The translations under genes were made by a program, and so were the position numbers. Below are positions 34,017-45,278 of a stretch of 64,000 bases of DNA, piece after piece. How positions within the stretch are numbered: the stretch's first letter is position 1; each line of letters begins with the position of its first letter. Below the pieces are notes generated by a model. The model was not told the origin of the DNA, made no database searches, and saw only the letters and a program-made list of their open reading frames with translations. Origin of the DNA: Calliphora vicina (lineage: Eukaryota; Arthropoda; Insecta; Diptera; Calliphoridae); NCBI RefSeq assembly GCF_958450345.1, contig NC_088780.1, forward strand, positions 35,735,667-35,799,666, read 5' to 3'.

Positions 34017-35230
34017 AAATAAAAATTTACATTAAAACTTTTTTGGTAAAAAAATTGTCAATGAATATTTTGAGTGCCAAAAGCTTTCTTAAAAAAACGT
34101 TTTTTGCTGATGAAAGATGCTTTTAAATGAAAAAACCTTTCTTAGTGATTAGCTTTTACTTAGTGAAAAAAGCTATCTGGATAAAAATTTTTGTTTTTTT
34201 TTTTGTTAAAAAAAAATATTTTTAGTGAATGTGGTTTATTAATAAAAAAAACGGGTTTGATAAAACTAAAGCTTTTTTGTTAAAAAAAATCATTTTTCTT
34301 TAGTCTTTTTCTATTTTAAAAAAAGCTTTTTAAAATCAAAATTTTTGTCTTTCTTGTTAAAAACTATTTTAATGAGCTTCTTGATAAAAAAAGCATTTTT
34401 GCTAAAAAAAAAAAATAATTTGTGTTTAAATAAAAATAAAATAATTTTTCTATTCTATAATCTGTCTATTTTTAGTGAAAATTATGTAAAAAAAATCGTT
34501 AAAAATAGCATTTTAAAAAAAATATGTTTGCCTATTTTAAGTGAAAATTTGTCTTTGATAAAAAAAGCTTTTTTGCTAAAAAAAAAAGTAATATTTTTTT
34601 CACTAAAAATAGTTTTTAACTATTCTTTAAAAAGCTATTTTAAAGATTTTTTCAAAAACTGCTTTTTAAAGAAAAATTAATTCACCTAAAGCTTTTTTAA
34701 TAAAAAATATTTTCTTTAACAAAAAAGTTTTTTTTAAAACAAAATGTAATTTCTTAAAAAAAAAATAATTCTTCTTTCAAAAAGCTTTTGGTGAAAAAAA
34801 TATTTTTTTCTTTTAAAAAACTTTTTGGTTAAAAAAAAGCTTTAGGTGAATTAATTTTTCTTTAAAAAGCAGTTTTTTAAAAAATCTTTAAAATAGCTTT
34901 TTAAAGAATAATTAAAAACTATTTTTAGTGAAAAAAATATTTGATAAAAAAAAGCTTTTTTGCTCAAAAAAAAATTTAAAAAAGCATTTTGTTGAAAAAA
35001 TTGTATTTCTTTAAAAAAGTTTTTTTGATAAAAAAAAATTAAATTTCTTTATAAAAAGTTTTTTTATTAAAAAAGTTTTTTTGTTAAAAAAAAATAAATT
35101 TCTTTAAAAAAGCTTTTCTGTGAAAAAAATTATTTTTGTTAACAATCATTTTCTAAAAAAAAGCTTTTGGGAGGAAAAAAGTAGGAGTTCTTTACAGAAG
35201 CAAACTTTCTATAAAAAAAGCTTTTTGTTG
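34017..35230. repeat. low-complexity repeats around AAAAGCTTTT, with a ~107-bp inverted repeat
   Basis: Degenerate alternation of aaaaaagcttttttgntaaa blocks continues for over a kilobase. Within it, 34,591-34,698 (starting atatttttttcactaaaaat) is matched in reverse complement by about 34,833-34,940, with few differences over ~107 bp; both arms contain ttcacctaaagctt or its inverse. Apparent open frames in this stretch are poly-Lys/Phe/Leu artefacts. Confidence 0.75.
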
Positions 35231-37200
35231 AACAATAATTTTAGAAACAAAGAGCTTTAGCTGTATCATTGAGTTTTTCTTCTATAAAAGCTTTTTTTAA
35301 TAAGGAAAAAGTTGTTTTTGGAAAAAATTTTCAAATGAAATTGGCTTTATTTCTTGATGACAGATAGCTTTTTTATGTATAAAAAGAGCTTTATGTTGAA
35401 AGCTTTTTAGAGACATGAAGCTATATTTATAAAACGTTTAAATGAAAATAAGTTTTTACGTTTAATTAAACTTTATTGATCAACACGTTTTTAGTGAAAA
35501 AAGTTTTATTTTGTTTAAAAATCTTTTCCTGGAAAAATCAATCTGCTGAAATGGTCGAACATTTTTGACAAAAATGGCTTTTCAGTAAAAAATCTTGGAA
35601 ATGTTGAATCTCATTAAAAAACTGAAAAGGGTAAAGGTAATTTTAGTAATTTTTTTTTTAATTCTATATTTTCAATGAAAAAGTTTTTATATTTTGAAAT
35701 AAAAACTTTTTAGGAGAATTTTGAATAGCAATAATCTGAACTTTAAAAGTGTTGTTTGTGGATAAAAATTAATCGAGGTATTGGCTGTTACAGCACCCAT
35801 TTGTGGACCTACGTATATTGCTGATTTTCAATAGAAAAGTATAGCTAACGATTTGAATTAGTCAATCAAATGAGATTTATAAATCGAAAGTTTCTTTCGT
35901 TATTTTGTTCATGGTGAAATTGATGGGTTAGATCCACTATCATTTATATTGAATCGTTAAAGTCGATTAGTCCAAAGCAATGTAGAAAAATTTCATCGAT
36001 GGTGTCTGCAAAGACAGGCGAGGTTCGACTGTATGGGCCTGTTATAACGGACAAAATTTTAATTTATTAATTCAATATATAGAATATGATCAATTTCACC
36101 ATCAGTCAAGAAATGATCTTGCAATATCAATTCAGGCACACTATCGATATTTTCAGTAATATCAACCAATTTTACGTGACCTTCAGTTAATTTCTGATCA
36201 CCACAAACGATGACTGATTAAATTTAAAAGAGCAATGAAATTTGGTGGCCAGTTATGGTATTTCATAGCTAAAGGTCATGGTGAATTGATAGACGACCTG
36301 CCTTTTAACTTACTAAAACTCGGAAATAATAAAAAAAGCAATGCTCATTTCATTCCTATACCTATGTTAAAAATCTTAAGTGTTAAGTAAATAATTTAAA
36401 AACATAAATGACTAACTTTCTTCTTAAGCCAACAAAATAAACAAAACTTTTAGCAATTCCTAGGAAAGACAACCATAAAAACCTAAGTTAATAAACAAAA
36501 TAGTTAGAAAACAAAAATTTAAATATAAAAAAAAGAAATACTTTACAAGCTGCTTACCACATTAGTTACTGTAAAAAGCATTTTCATGTAAAATTTCACA
36601 GATAAAAACCGATAAAAAACGAGCATGACAATTTCTCACCTGCAAAGAAAATGAAAAAAAAACATTAATTAAATTAAAAATAATAATAAAACAAAAAATA
36701 ATATTAAAAAACTGAGATTATTTATAGTATTCAAAATAGTTAAATGAATGAATTACAGCTAAATAAACACATTTTTCTGAAATTTATAGCCGTACAGTGG
36801 GGTGGTTTTGCAGGTTGTTTTAGTTTTTTTTTTATTTTGCTGTTATTTTATTATCTTTGCATTTCAATTACGAAATTGCGTTACAGGTGTTGTTGATGAT
36901 GATGATGATGGTGGTGGTCTTAGTTGTTAGATATACTGCATCTATGGGATTGTTTTTGTTATAAAACGAAACAGTCAGCTTCAATTTCATTGGATTTTTA
37001 AAGAGCTTTTGAGCGTTGCGTTGTAAAAAACAGATTACAAAGGTGCTACAACCGTTAAATGTTTAATTAGGCCAGGAAACAATTAAACACAAGAAAACAA
37101 CGTTAAAAAACATTTGAAATGGATACATAACAAAGCATACAGCATACATACACATACACATATGAAGAATGTAAATTATTAACACTTTAAGAGCCAAAAG
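35231..37200. other. non-coding DNA; microsatellite and a splice-like site
   Basis: There are no supported exons. 35,750-36,300 is less A/T-biased and contains gacaggcgaggttcgactgt, but no reading frame. (GAT)5 followed by (GGT)n lies at 36,895-36,918. A minus-strand sequence around 36,640 has the form of a combined acceptor and donor (see the separate entry). Confidence 0.45.
36630..36665 (-). promoter_or_regulatory. candidate recursive (ratchet) splice site
   Basis: On the minus strand a pyrimidine tract (tttttttttcattttctttg) runs directly into CAG|GTGAGAAAT, with the junction between 36,640 and 36,639. A branch-point-like ttaattaatg lies upstream of the tract. Zero-length exons of this form are used to remove very long introns stepwise in flies. 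One such match in a 64-kb AT-rich window could be chance, and no flanking exon supports it. Confidence 0.3.
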
Positions 37201-37204
37201 CTGT

Positions 37205-37400
37205 TAAAATCGTTAAAAGCTGGGTTGGCTACCGTTACTGATAAGCTACCGTTAACCCTAAAATATCCTTTCAGGTCAACGACCATTGCCGCTAAGATAC
37301 CATAACTGAAATAATTGCAATTACCGTTACCGCAAAAATAGTGTTAGCGATATAATTATAAATAAAGTTACTTCTAAATACCGTTACCGATATTCTAAAA
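37205..37400 (+). repeat. dispersed repeat with accgttac motifs, copy 1
   Basis: gttaaaagctgggttggcta, then repeated accgttac words and cctaaaatatcctttcaggt. It aligns in order with 44,968-45,085 (gttaaaagcttggctagcga .. ctaaaatatattttcagctt .. agcgttacc). No termini or coding frame were found; the element type is unknown. Confidence 0.5.
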
Positions 37401-37531
37401 ATAATTTGAAATTATAAAAATTCAAATTTATGATTTTAATAATTGAGTTTATTGAAATCCAGAGGTTTCGTGTAGATTTATCTTTGAAATTGCGTTCTGT
37501 AATTAGAGTACAAGGTTTACGTGGACTCAGA

Positions 37532-37571
37532 AAGTGATCCTGAGCAGATTGGTATTTGCTCAGGATCACTT
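37532..37571. repeat. perfect 15-bp hairpin, 10-nt loop
   Basis: aagtgatcctgagca (37,532-37,546) and its exact inverse (37,557-37,571) flank gattggtatt. Pairing extends outward with small gaps (ctcag/tgag). It is strikingly GC-rich for its surroundings. Confidence 0.9.
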
Positions 37572-37604
37572 TGAGGTGGTTGTTGGGTCAATATTTTTTC
37601 GCTA

Positions 37605-38104
37605 TGGTGGTGTAGGGTACAAATATTTACAGTCTGCAAAAATGCCTTTACTGTACTCAGACGACGCACAGTGCTTTGTCCCCATATAACGATGGGACAA
37701 AAATAAAAGTAGTTGTCGTAGAGCTTTGAAATTTGGTATGCCAATATAATAGTTAAGAAAAATTTAATTTTTGGAAAAAATCGGACCAAGGACACGCCTA
37801 CCTCCCATATATGCCAAAAATACTATTTTTAGTTTTGGCTACATAATTGATCTAAAAATCATACAAATCTGCATTTGTTATACGCAATAATCGTACAAAT
37901 TTTCTGTTAATTTTTATTGTGATTGCAGCAAGGACTCTTGGTCCCTATATCCTTAATTGGGAAAATTCTATAACTTTAGCAAATGATCTGATTGTAATGA
38001 AACTTGATATGTTTATTTGTATTTACTGTATAACTTTTTGGTTTGAATAAGCTTTGTTCGTATCTATCCGTCTGTCCATGTAAATTTGTTAATCAAGGTA
38101 CATA
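37605..38104. repeat. mini-me-like dispersed repeat, left part, interrupted by nested Tc1 elements
   Basis: It contains gtggtgtagggtacaaatat, cccatataacgatgggacaa, ggacacgcctacctcccata and ctatccgtctgtccatgtaa, the kind of sequence found in fly microsatellite-bearing dispersed repeats. It stops at a TA (38,103-38,104), where a Tc1 is inserted. The continuation tatgtcgcaattttaaacat resumes at 41,619, so the unoccupied site can be reconstructed. Confidence 0.5.
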
Positions 38105-38212
38105 CAGTATTGGCCATAACTAAAGCACCCCCTCAATAGATTTTTTCAAAACATAATTTTTTCGATAAAAAATGCTTTTTGAATTCTGATTTGTATATAT
38201 TTTATTAACTTA

Positions 38213-39866
38213 CAGTATTGGCCATAACTAAAGCACCCCCTCAATGGATTTTTTCAAATCATAATTTTTTTGATAAAAACGGTTTTTTTGGGATGTATTT
38301 TGTATATATTTTATTAACTAATATTGTTAATGTTCATTTAATATTCATTTAGTATAAGATAATTTTATTAAAAATTAATTTAAAATGATAAATCATACAA
38401 AAACTCAAAACGCAACGGACAAAACAAAAGCACCCTCTTATAAAATGTTTAAAAATTTGACTCGGTACTGCATATTTGCAATGTGAATTATCGGGAATCA
38501 CAATGAATGGACTTAAAAATTCCAAAAGATAAAAATATAGGAAGACGTAGTGTGCAAAATTTAAGTTTTATACAGATTCTTGTAATAAAAACAATGGCAT
38601 GGAAAAATTACTCCAGTGAATTTATAATTAAAGTTATTGAGAACTGGAAGACGGGCTTATCACTACATGAATTTAGTAAAAAATATTCAATTAACAGATC
38701 AGTTATTTCCAGGCTCGTTTCAAAATTTTTTAAGACTGGTCGAAAATCTCCGGTGCATTCTGGATGTCGTTCGCGAAAAAAACACGATATTATGATTCCT
38801 TGATCAAAAGAGCAATACAAAAAGATCCTACAGCATCAACTATTCAAGTACGAACAAGTTTAAGATTATGCGTTAGCGAAAGAACAAACCGTAGAAGAGT
38901 AGTAGAAGCCCGATTATTCAGCTGACGAACAGCAAAAAAAACATTTCTATCAGCTAAGAACAAGAAAGCTAGACTGAAATTTGCCAAAGCCCACATCGAC
39001 TGGAGTGTCCAAAAATTAAAGACAGTACTGTTCCCTGCCGAATCCAAATACAACTTAAAAAGTTCCGCTGGAATAAGGCGTGTACGCAGACCAAAAAGAG
39101 GAAGACTGAATCCTAAGTATTGCAAAGGAACAATTAAACATGGAGGAAGCAATGTAATGGTCTGGGGTTGCTTTTCTGATCAAGGATTTGGGCCAAATCA
39201 TAAAATTTATGGGATTATGGATCGGTTCATGTACCGTGATGTATTGAAAGCTGTAATGTTGCCTTATGCCAGTGAAGAGATGCCAATAATAGGGAGCTTC
39301 CATCAGGATTACGATCCTAAGCACCCATCCAAAGTTTGTAAGACTTGGCTACACAGCAATAAGATTCAAGTTCTTCATTGGCCTGGTCAATCTCCCGATC
39401 TCAATCCTATTGAGAACTTGTGGCACATTGTTAATATGAAAATAAATCGTGAAAATTGTTGAAATAAGGATCGGAAATTTTCACGATTTATTTCATGCCG
39501 TTAAAATAGCCTGGGAAGGAATATCGAAAAACGTCATAAAAACATATTATCTTCTATGCCAAGAGATGTTCTTGTGCCATCCAAAACAAAGGATTTGCAA
39601 CAAAAAATTAAATAAAATTTTTTTTTTATAGTATATCCTTGAAGGGGTGCTTTAGTTTTGTCCGTTTCATTTTCTACCTTAAAATATTTTTTAATTTTAA
39701 GTTACCTCTTATAGAAAGGTTAAGTTTGAAAGTATTTGTTTATCAATACTAAACATATTAACAAATGAAAATAATACATAATAGAATTTAAAACTTTGAT
39801 TTTATACAAAAAAATACCATATGAAAAAAATTTATTGAGGGGGTGCTTTAGTTATGGCCAATACTG
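38213..39866 (+). mobile_element. Tc1 element (family A), inner copy
   Basis: This is a complete-length 1,654-bp element inserted into another copy of itself. Ends are cagtattggccataactaaa and ttagttatggccaatactg, flanked by TA (38,211-38,212 and 39,867-39,868). The outer copy's sequence reads through the site as ttattaact-TA-ttgttaatg, matching the inner copy's own internal ttattaactaatattgttaa. It carries a damaged transposase gene. Confidence 0.9.
38595..39615 (+). pseudogene. Tc1 transposase, inner copy, inactivated
   Basis: This is a DD34E transposase that would bind the terminal repeats and move the element. The start is set at the ATG giving MAWKNYSSEF. An HTH region follows (WKTGLSLHEFSKKYSINRS, RLVSKFFKTGR). 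A frameshift lies near 38,800, and an in-frame TGA at 38,923-38,925. The first catalytic Asp, expected in a TDESKYN-type motif, is Ala here (FPAESKYN, codon 39,037-39,039). The second acidic site is present in HQDYDPKH, and the Glu in SPDLNPIENLW. A further frameshift near 39,460 precedes the C-terminal SMPRDVLVPSKTKDLQQKIK. The outer copy keeps the first Asp (TDESKYN) but has more frameshifts and stops. Confidence 0.85.
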
Positions 39867-40142
39867 TATATTGTTAATGTTCATATAACATTAATTTAGT
39901 AAAAGATAATTTTATGAACAATTAATTTAAAATGATAAATCATATAAAAACACAAAACGCAACGGACAAAACAAAAGCACCCTCTTATAAGATGTTTAAA
40001 AATTTGATTACGCTACTGTATATTTGCATTGTGAGTTGACCGGACTGACAACGAATGGACTTAAAAATTCCAGAAGATAAAAATAAAGAAAGGCGTAGTG
40101 TGTATAATTTAAGTTTTATACAGTTTATTGTAATAAAAACAA

Positions 40143-41090
40143 TGGCATGGAAAAAGTACTCCAGTGAATTTAAAATTAAAGTTATTGAAGACTGGAAGAC
40201 TGGAAGACGGGCTTATCACGACATGAATTGAGTAAATAATATTCAATTAACAGATCAGTTTTTTTCAGGTTCATTTCAAAGTTATTGCAGACTGGTCGCA
40301 TATCAACGGTGCATTCTGGAGGACGTCCGCGAAAATAAACACGATATTATGATTCCTTGATCAAAAGAGCAATTCAGAAAGATCCTACGGCATAATCTAG
40401 TCAAGTATGAACATGCTTAAGATTATGCGTTAGCAAAAGAACAATCCGTTGAAGAGTAGTAGAAGTCGGATTATTCAGTTGACGACCAGCAAAAAAACCC
40501 ATTATATCAGCTAAGAACAAGAAAGCTAGACTGGAGTTTGCCAAAGCGCAGATCGACTAGATTGTCCAAAAATGGAAGACAGTACAGTTCACTGACGAAT
40601 CCAAATACAACTTAAAAAGTTCCGATGGAATAAGGCGTGTAGGCAGACCAAAGGAGAAAGACTGAATCCTAAGTATTGTAAATGAACAACTAAACATGGA
40701 GGAGGAGGTATGGGGTTGATTTTCTGGTCAAGGAATTGGGCCAATTCATAAAATGAATGAGATTATGGATCATTTTATGTACCGTGATATAATGAAAGAT
40801 GTAATTTTGCCTTATTCCAGTGAAGAGATGCCACTTAAAGGGAGCTTCCAACAGGATAAAGATCCTAAGCACACCTCCAAAATTTGTAAGACTTGGCTAC
40901 AGAGCAATAATATTCAAGTGAGGGATATTGTTAATATAAATAAAACGTGAAAATTGCCGAAATAAGGATCGGAAATTTTCACGATTTATTTCAAGCCGTT
41001 AAAATAGCCTGGGAAGGAATATTGCAAGACAAGATAAAAAACTTAATATCTTCTATGCCTAAGTGATGTGCTTGTGTCATCCAATGCAAA
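40143..41090 (+). pseudogene. Tc1 transposase, outer copy, heavily frameshifted
   Basis: This is parallel to the inner copy: MAWKKYSSEFKIKVIEDWK at the start, TDESKYN-type first catalytic site near 40,590, and a fragment reading MLPYSSEEMPLKGS-like sequence near 40,805 with QDKDPKHTSK. The segment holding the PDLNPIENLW glutamate motif is deleted near 40,917-40,925. Many stops are present. It cannot encode an active enzyme. Confidence 0.8.
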
Positions 41091-41296
41091 GGATTTGCAA
41101 CAAAATAGTAATTAAAATTAGTGTTATATTATATCCATCAAGGGGTGCTTTAGTTTTGTCCGTTTCATTTTCTACCTTAAAATATTTTTTGATTTTAAGT
41201 TACCACTTATGGAAAGATTAACTTTAAAAGTATTTGTTTATCGATAATACACATATTTACAACTGAAAATAATACATAATCGAAATTTAAAACATT

Positions 41297-41546
41297 CACC
41301 CTTATTCTACTTGGCGTCGTCGACATCGTCGACATCGTCGTCAATATTGAGTCAAAAAATGGTATGTGTTTCTCCGAAATCGATAACAATTGGTAACTTT
41401 TGACAGAATTTTATACTTTTATAAGTCGGGTTAATGTACAAAACGCTGTCAAAAGTTACCAATTGTTATCGATATTGGCGTAACATATACCATTTTTTGA
41501 CTCAATATTGACGACGATGTCGACGACGCCAAGTAGAATAAGGGTG
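41297..41546. mobile_element. 250-bp palindromic MITE in the outer Tc1
   Basis: Ends are cacccttattctacttggcg and its inverse, and inverse similarity extends about 110 bp inward from each end, so nearly the whole element folds. ATT flanks both sides (41,294-41,296 and 41,547-41,549), consistent with a 3-bp target duplication when compared with the uninterrupted inner Tc1. The left arm has one extra 9-base gacatcgtc unit within a CG-rich gtcgtcgac cluster. The superfamily is not known to me. Confidence 0.8.
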
Positions 41547-41618
41547 ATTGTTTTTATAAAAGAAAATATAATATGAAAAAAATTCACTGAGGGGGAGCTT
41601 TAGTTATGGCCGATACTG

Positions 41619-42010
41619 TATATGTCGCAATTTTAAACATGTTCCCATGATATTTGGTACACATCTCTTTTTCGAACCAAGGAAAAACTTTGCAAATTAT
41701 GGTCATAATCGGTTCATGATTTCACCTAGCCCCCGTACAAATGTCCTCTCGAGCACAGTGGGGGAAATGAAAAAAGTGGAAATAAATTCTATACCAACAA
41801 TCAAAAGTTAATAAAATTCCACGGCTATAGAGGAGATATAGCTGAGTTTAAGTTTTGAATTTGAACTTTAAAGACTAAGGTAGGGCGGAGCCTCAAGGCC
41901 CCATAATGCCAAATTTTTGTTCTCGATCTGATTTGAAATATTTATATAGGTGTAGAATCTACAAAAGACATAGCTTGAACTATATTTGATCTCTTACAGT
42001 TAACGAGATA
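41619..42010. repeat. mini-me-like dispersed repeat, right part
   Basis: Resumes the interrupted repeat: tatgtcgcaattttaaacat, ttcacctagcccccgtacaa, gagcacagtgggggaaatga. The right boundary is not defined. Confidence 0.45.
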
Positions 42011-45000
42011 ATCACATTTGAAAATTAAAATTTCAAGTTTTTTCCTTCCTTAGTCTGGATTTTTGGCAGATCTTTCTCTACTTTGTTCAAATATACATTT
42101 TTGAATTACAAACAAATCTATTAGTAATAGGAAAAAAGAATTATTTCAAAATCTTTGCTGAGTCAAAAGGAAAGTGCATTTAAATTAAAAAAAATTTAAA
42201 AAGTAGTTTTTTCAACAATTTTTTTTCGAAAAAAGTACTTAAAAGTACCAAAATAAATAATTGTGTTTCTATTTTTTCAAAGGTAACATTTTGGAAAGTA
42301 CATACTATAAAGAAAAATAATTTGAAAATTTTTATAACTGCCTTCCGTATTAAAACTATTTTTTGTGTAAATTGAAAATTTATGCCAAATTTACTCTAAT
42401 AGCATAGCTGCTTTTAAAAAATTAAAACCATTCTTGTATGACCCAATATGTTCTTAAATATCTTGCAAAGAGAATTTATAGCCCGATCCTCGGTCAAAAA
42501 TCTAAAAGATAACATTTTTTGGGATTTTTGAAAGGATTTCTGGGAATTGTGGGATTCTCAATAACAATTCACAAATTTCTTTCTCACTTTTTCATTTGGA
42601 TCAAAAATTTCTATATAAGTGTCAAATTTCGATAAAAGCGATTCATAAACAAAATTTTAATATATTTTAAAAATTCCATTTTTGATTCCCATATTTTTGA
42701 AAAATGTCTTCTATCAAATTTTTAATTCTTAAAAATTTAATACATTTTTGAAAATAATGTACACGTTGATATATATTTTTCAAAAGTCTCATTAATTGAT
42801 TCAAAATATTAACATCATTTTCTAGTGTTCTCTTTTGGTAATGCAGTAGTCGGCAATGCAGTGCACAAAAATATATTTCAAAATGGCAAGACTCTGTAAA
42901 TTTTTGGATTGTTGTTGATTTTGAATACATAAATAATCCATAAGAAAAGTATTGAGAGAGATATGTCACAAAAACCGGTGGATATAATATATTACCTCAT
43001 CTTGCTTAAAATTATAAAATATTAGCGCATTCTGGTTAAGATGTGGTGCCCAATTTGACTTCCATATAATAAATTTTCAGTATTTCTTTAATTAAATTTA
43101 AGATATTAATATTATTTCATATCGCTTGTAACATTACTTTAACATTATTACTCTATAATACATAAAATTTAGGTAAAAATTGTGAATTTAAACCTATTTT
43201 AAAATGAATTTTTTTTTAAGTTGTGGCAAAAAGATGGCACTAATCTTTTCACGGTCCTTTTAAAAACACTATATACTAAGAAAAAACAAAATAAAAAATG
43301 TACGATTTTATACGATTTTTTTTTAAATTCCAACAAACTTTTGTAATTTTTGAATTTTAAAAAATAATTTTAGTCGAAATGTTTTATAAAAATTTTACTA
43401 CTGCCACATTTTGAATATATCAAAGAACTCAGAAAACAAAAATTTAAACTCCTATTTAAAAAAATAAATTTTTGAGAATTATTTTCTTGAAGCAATTCAA
43501 ATAATTTTTTTCCATTCATTTTTTCTTAAATTAAACTGACTTTAGCGACCTCTGGTGAAGTCAAGGAGAGTCCAAAAATTTAAAACCAATTCCTAAAAAT
43601 TTATTTGAGTTGTGTTGTTAGCTATCCATCAATATATATTTTATCATATTTTGAGAATAAAATCATTTTTTTTGACGCATCATCTCCTACAAATAAATAT
43701 CTATCAGATTTGTGGGACAAAGAGATGGTGGATGTTTTTTATTTCTTTCACCTTCAAGCTGTTATTACAGCATAATTTTAACCCTTTTTTAAATAACGAC
43801 ACTATGTTTAGTAGCAATATTCCGATATCTGTCTTTAATTGTGACTTTCAGACAAATATTTGCCAATGTCTTAAAGGAATGACACTTGTTAAAAACATTC
43901 CAATTTTTTCTCATTAGACTTTTTTGTCCCCCACAACACCTTTAAGGGTTAATTTCTTTGCTAAACAACAATCTATCTACTTTGCAGGCAACATATATAA
44001 AACAAATCTAGTAAATGTAAATAAATAAATGCATACTAATGTGGGAAAGTTGTGTTTTTAGGCTGAAAACGCAAAAAGTAATAACGCTCGTAAAAGAGAA
44101 AAGAAATTTCTAAATATTTATTCATAAACCTATAAAAATATAAAAAAAAATAAATAATTTCAAAGAAAGAAAGGGTTTTATCAGTTTAACTAGTAGCCAA
44201 GTTTAAAATTTATATTCATTTAATTTCTAACACAAACTGTACTTTTTTTCCTAGACGAAAGAGAAAACCTCTATAATTTCAATGTTATTATTTTAAAAAC
44301 ACACAAAAATATACAATTATTGTCTTCTAATTTGTTATGGCTGAGTGAATTCTATTAAAATTCTAGATACAAAAAACTCTACATTGAAGTAATATTATGC
44401 CAGGCTTAAAGGTCCACAATTTCTAACTCTACAAAGTATTTACAATAAACTACTTGTAGTTTATTTGTATTAAATTTACCTGTAGGGTAGGAGATTTATA
44501 ATTAAAGACAGACATTCAGTCATATGAATAAAATTCTACCTGTTTGTTTGTTATGGGGGTTAGTTTTTCTAGTAGGGCAATTTGTGTGTTTCAAATCTTA
44601 ATGAAAATCATGCAAGGAATTTTTACAATCTTTGTACTAACTAAAATGGAAAATAATTTCAATTCAATAAAATTTGGGAAATGTTAACTAATTTTTCTTC
44701 AATGTTTAGAAACAATTTCAATTTGTTAATAGATACAAATATTGAAACTGTCGGCGTCTTTCATTGAATTACATTTGTAGTGTTAAGTGTTTAAGAATTT
44801 CAAAAGATTTGTATTCTTAGAGAGTAGAGAATAAGTTTTGTATTGAGAGATAATTCAATTCAAATGTCTAGCAAAAAAAAACTCCATTGAAAGCTTAGTG
44901 TTTTACTTAATTTATCCTAAATTCAGTAGAGCTTACTTGGTTAGTCCTATAGTAAACAAGTATTTGTTAAAAGCTTGGCTAGCGATATCGCTAAGCCACT

Positions 45001-45250
45001 CTTACTTCTAAAATATATTTTCAGCTTGAACAATTTTAAAATAGCGTTACCATTATCTTTTAGCCTTTCCGAATCGGTAGCCAACCTTGGTTTGATGTCT
45101 TAACAAAAATATTTCCAACATAACTAAACAGTCATAATTATGAAACTAAATAATACAACAAAAGAATAAATTCAACTGCAGATTTCTCACCAGATGGGAC
45201 GTCCGAAAATCAGTTCGATCTGAAATCCTTAGGCCCTAAATAGAAGCATC
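42011..45250. other. AT-rich non-coding DNA
   Basis: No coding region or element termini are recognisable. Short open frames near 42,667-42,969 (minus) and 43,612-43,917 (plus) are Phe/Leu/Ile/Lys-rich without motifs. Near 44,968-45,085 lies the second copy of the accgttac dispersed repeat described at 37,205. Confidence 0.5.
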
Positions 45251-45278
45251 TAAATATGAAAGATCCGCCAAACAAATC

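Larger units (their letters stand above)
38105..41618. mobile_element. Tc1 element (family A), outer copy, split by an inner copy and carrying a MITE
   Basis: The outer element consists of its left end 38,105-38,212 (cagtattggccataactaaa) and the remainder 39,869-41,618, ending ttatggccgatactg. It is flanked by TA at 38,103 and 41,619. A second copy of the same family sits inside it at 38,213-39,866, duplicating the internal TA. A 250-bp palindromic MITE lies at 41,297-41,546. Without these insertions the outer copy is about 1.6 kb, matching the inner copy. The shared terminal inverted repeat begins cagtattggcc, typical of Tc1 ends. Confidence 0.85.

Noticed and set aside
34345..34680. 111-codon plus-strand open frame
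   Set aside because: It is a low-complexity Lys/Phe/Leu/Ser string produced by the AAAAGCTTTT repeats.
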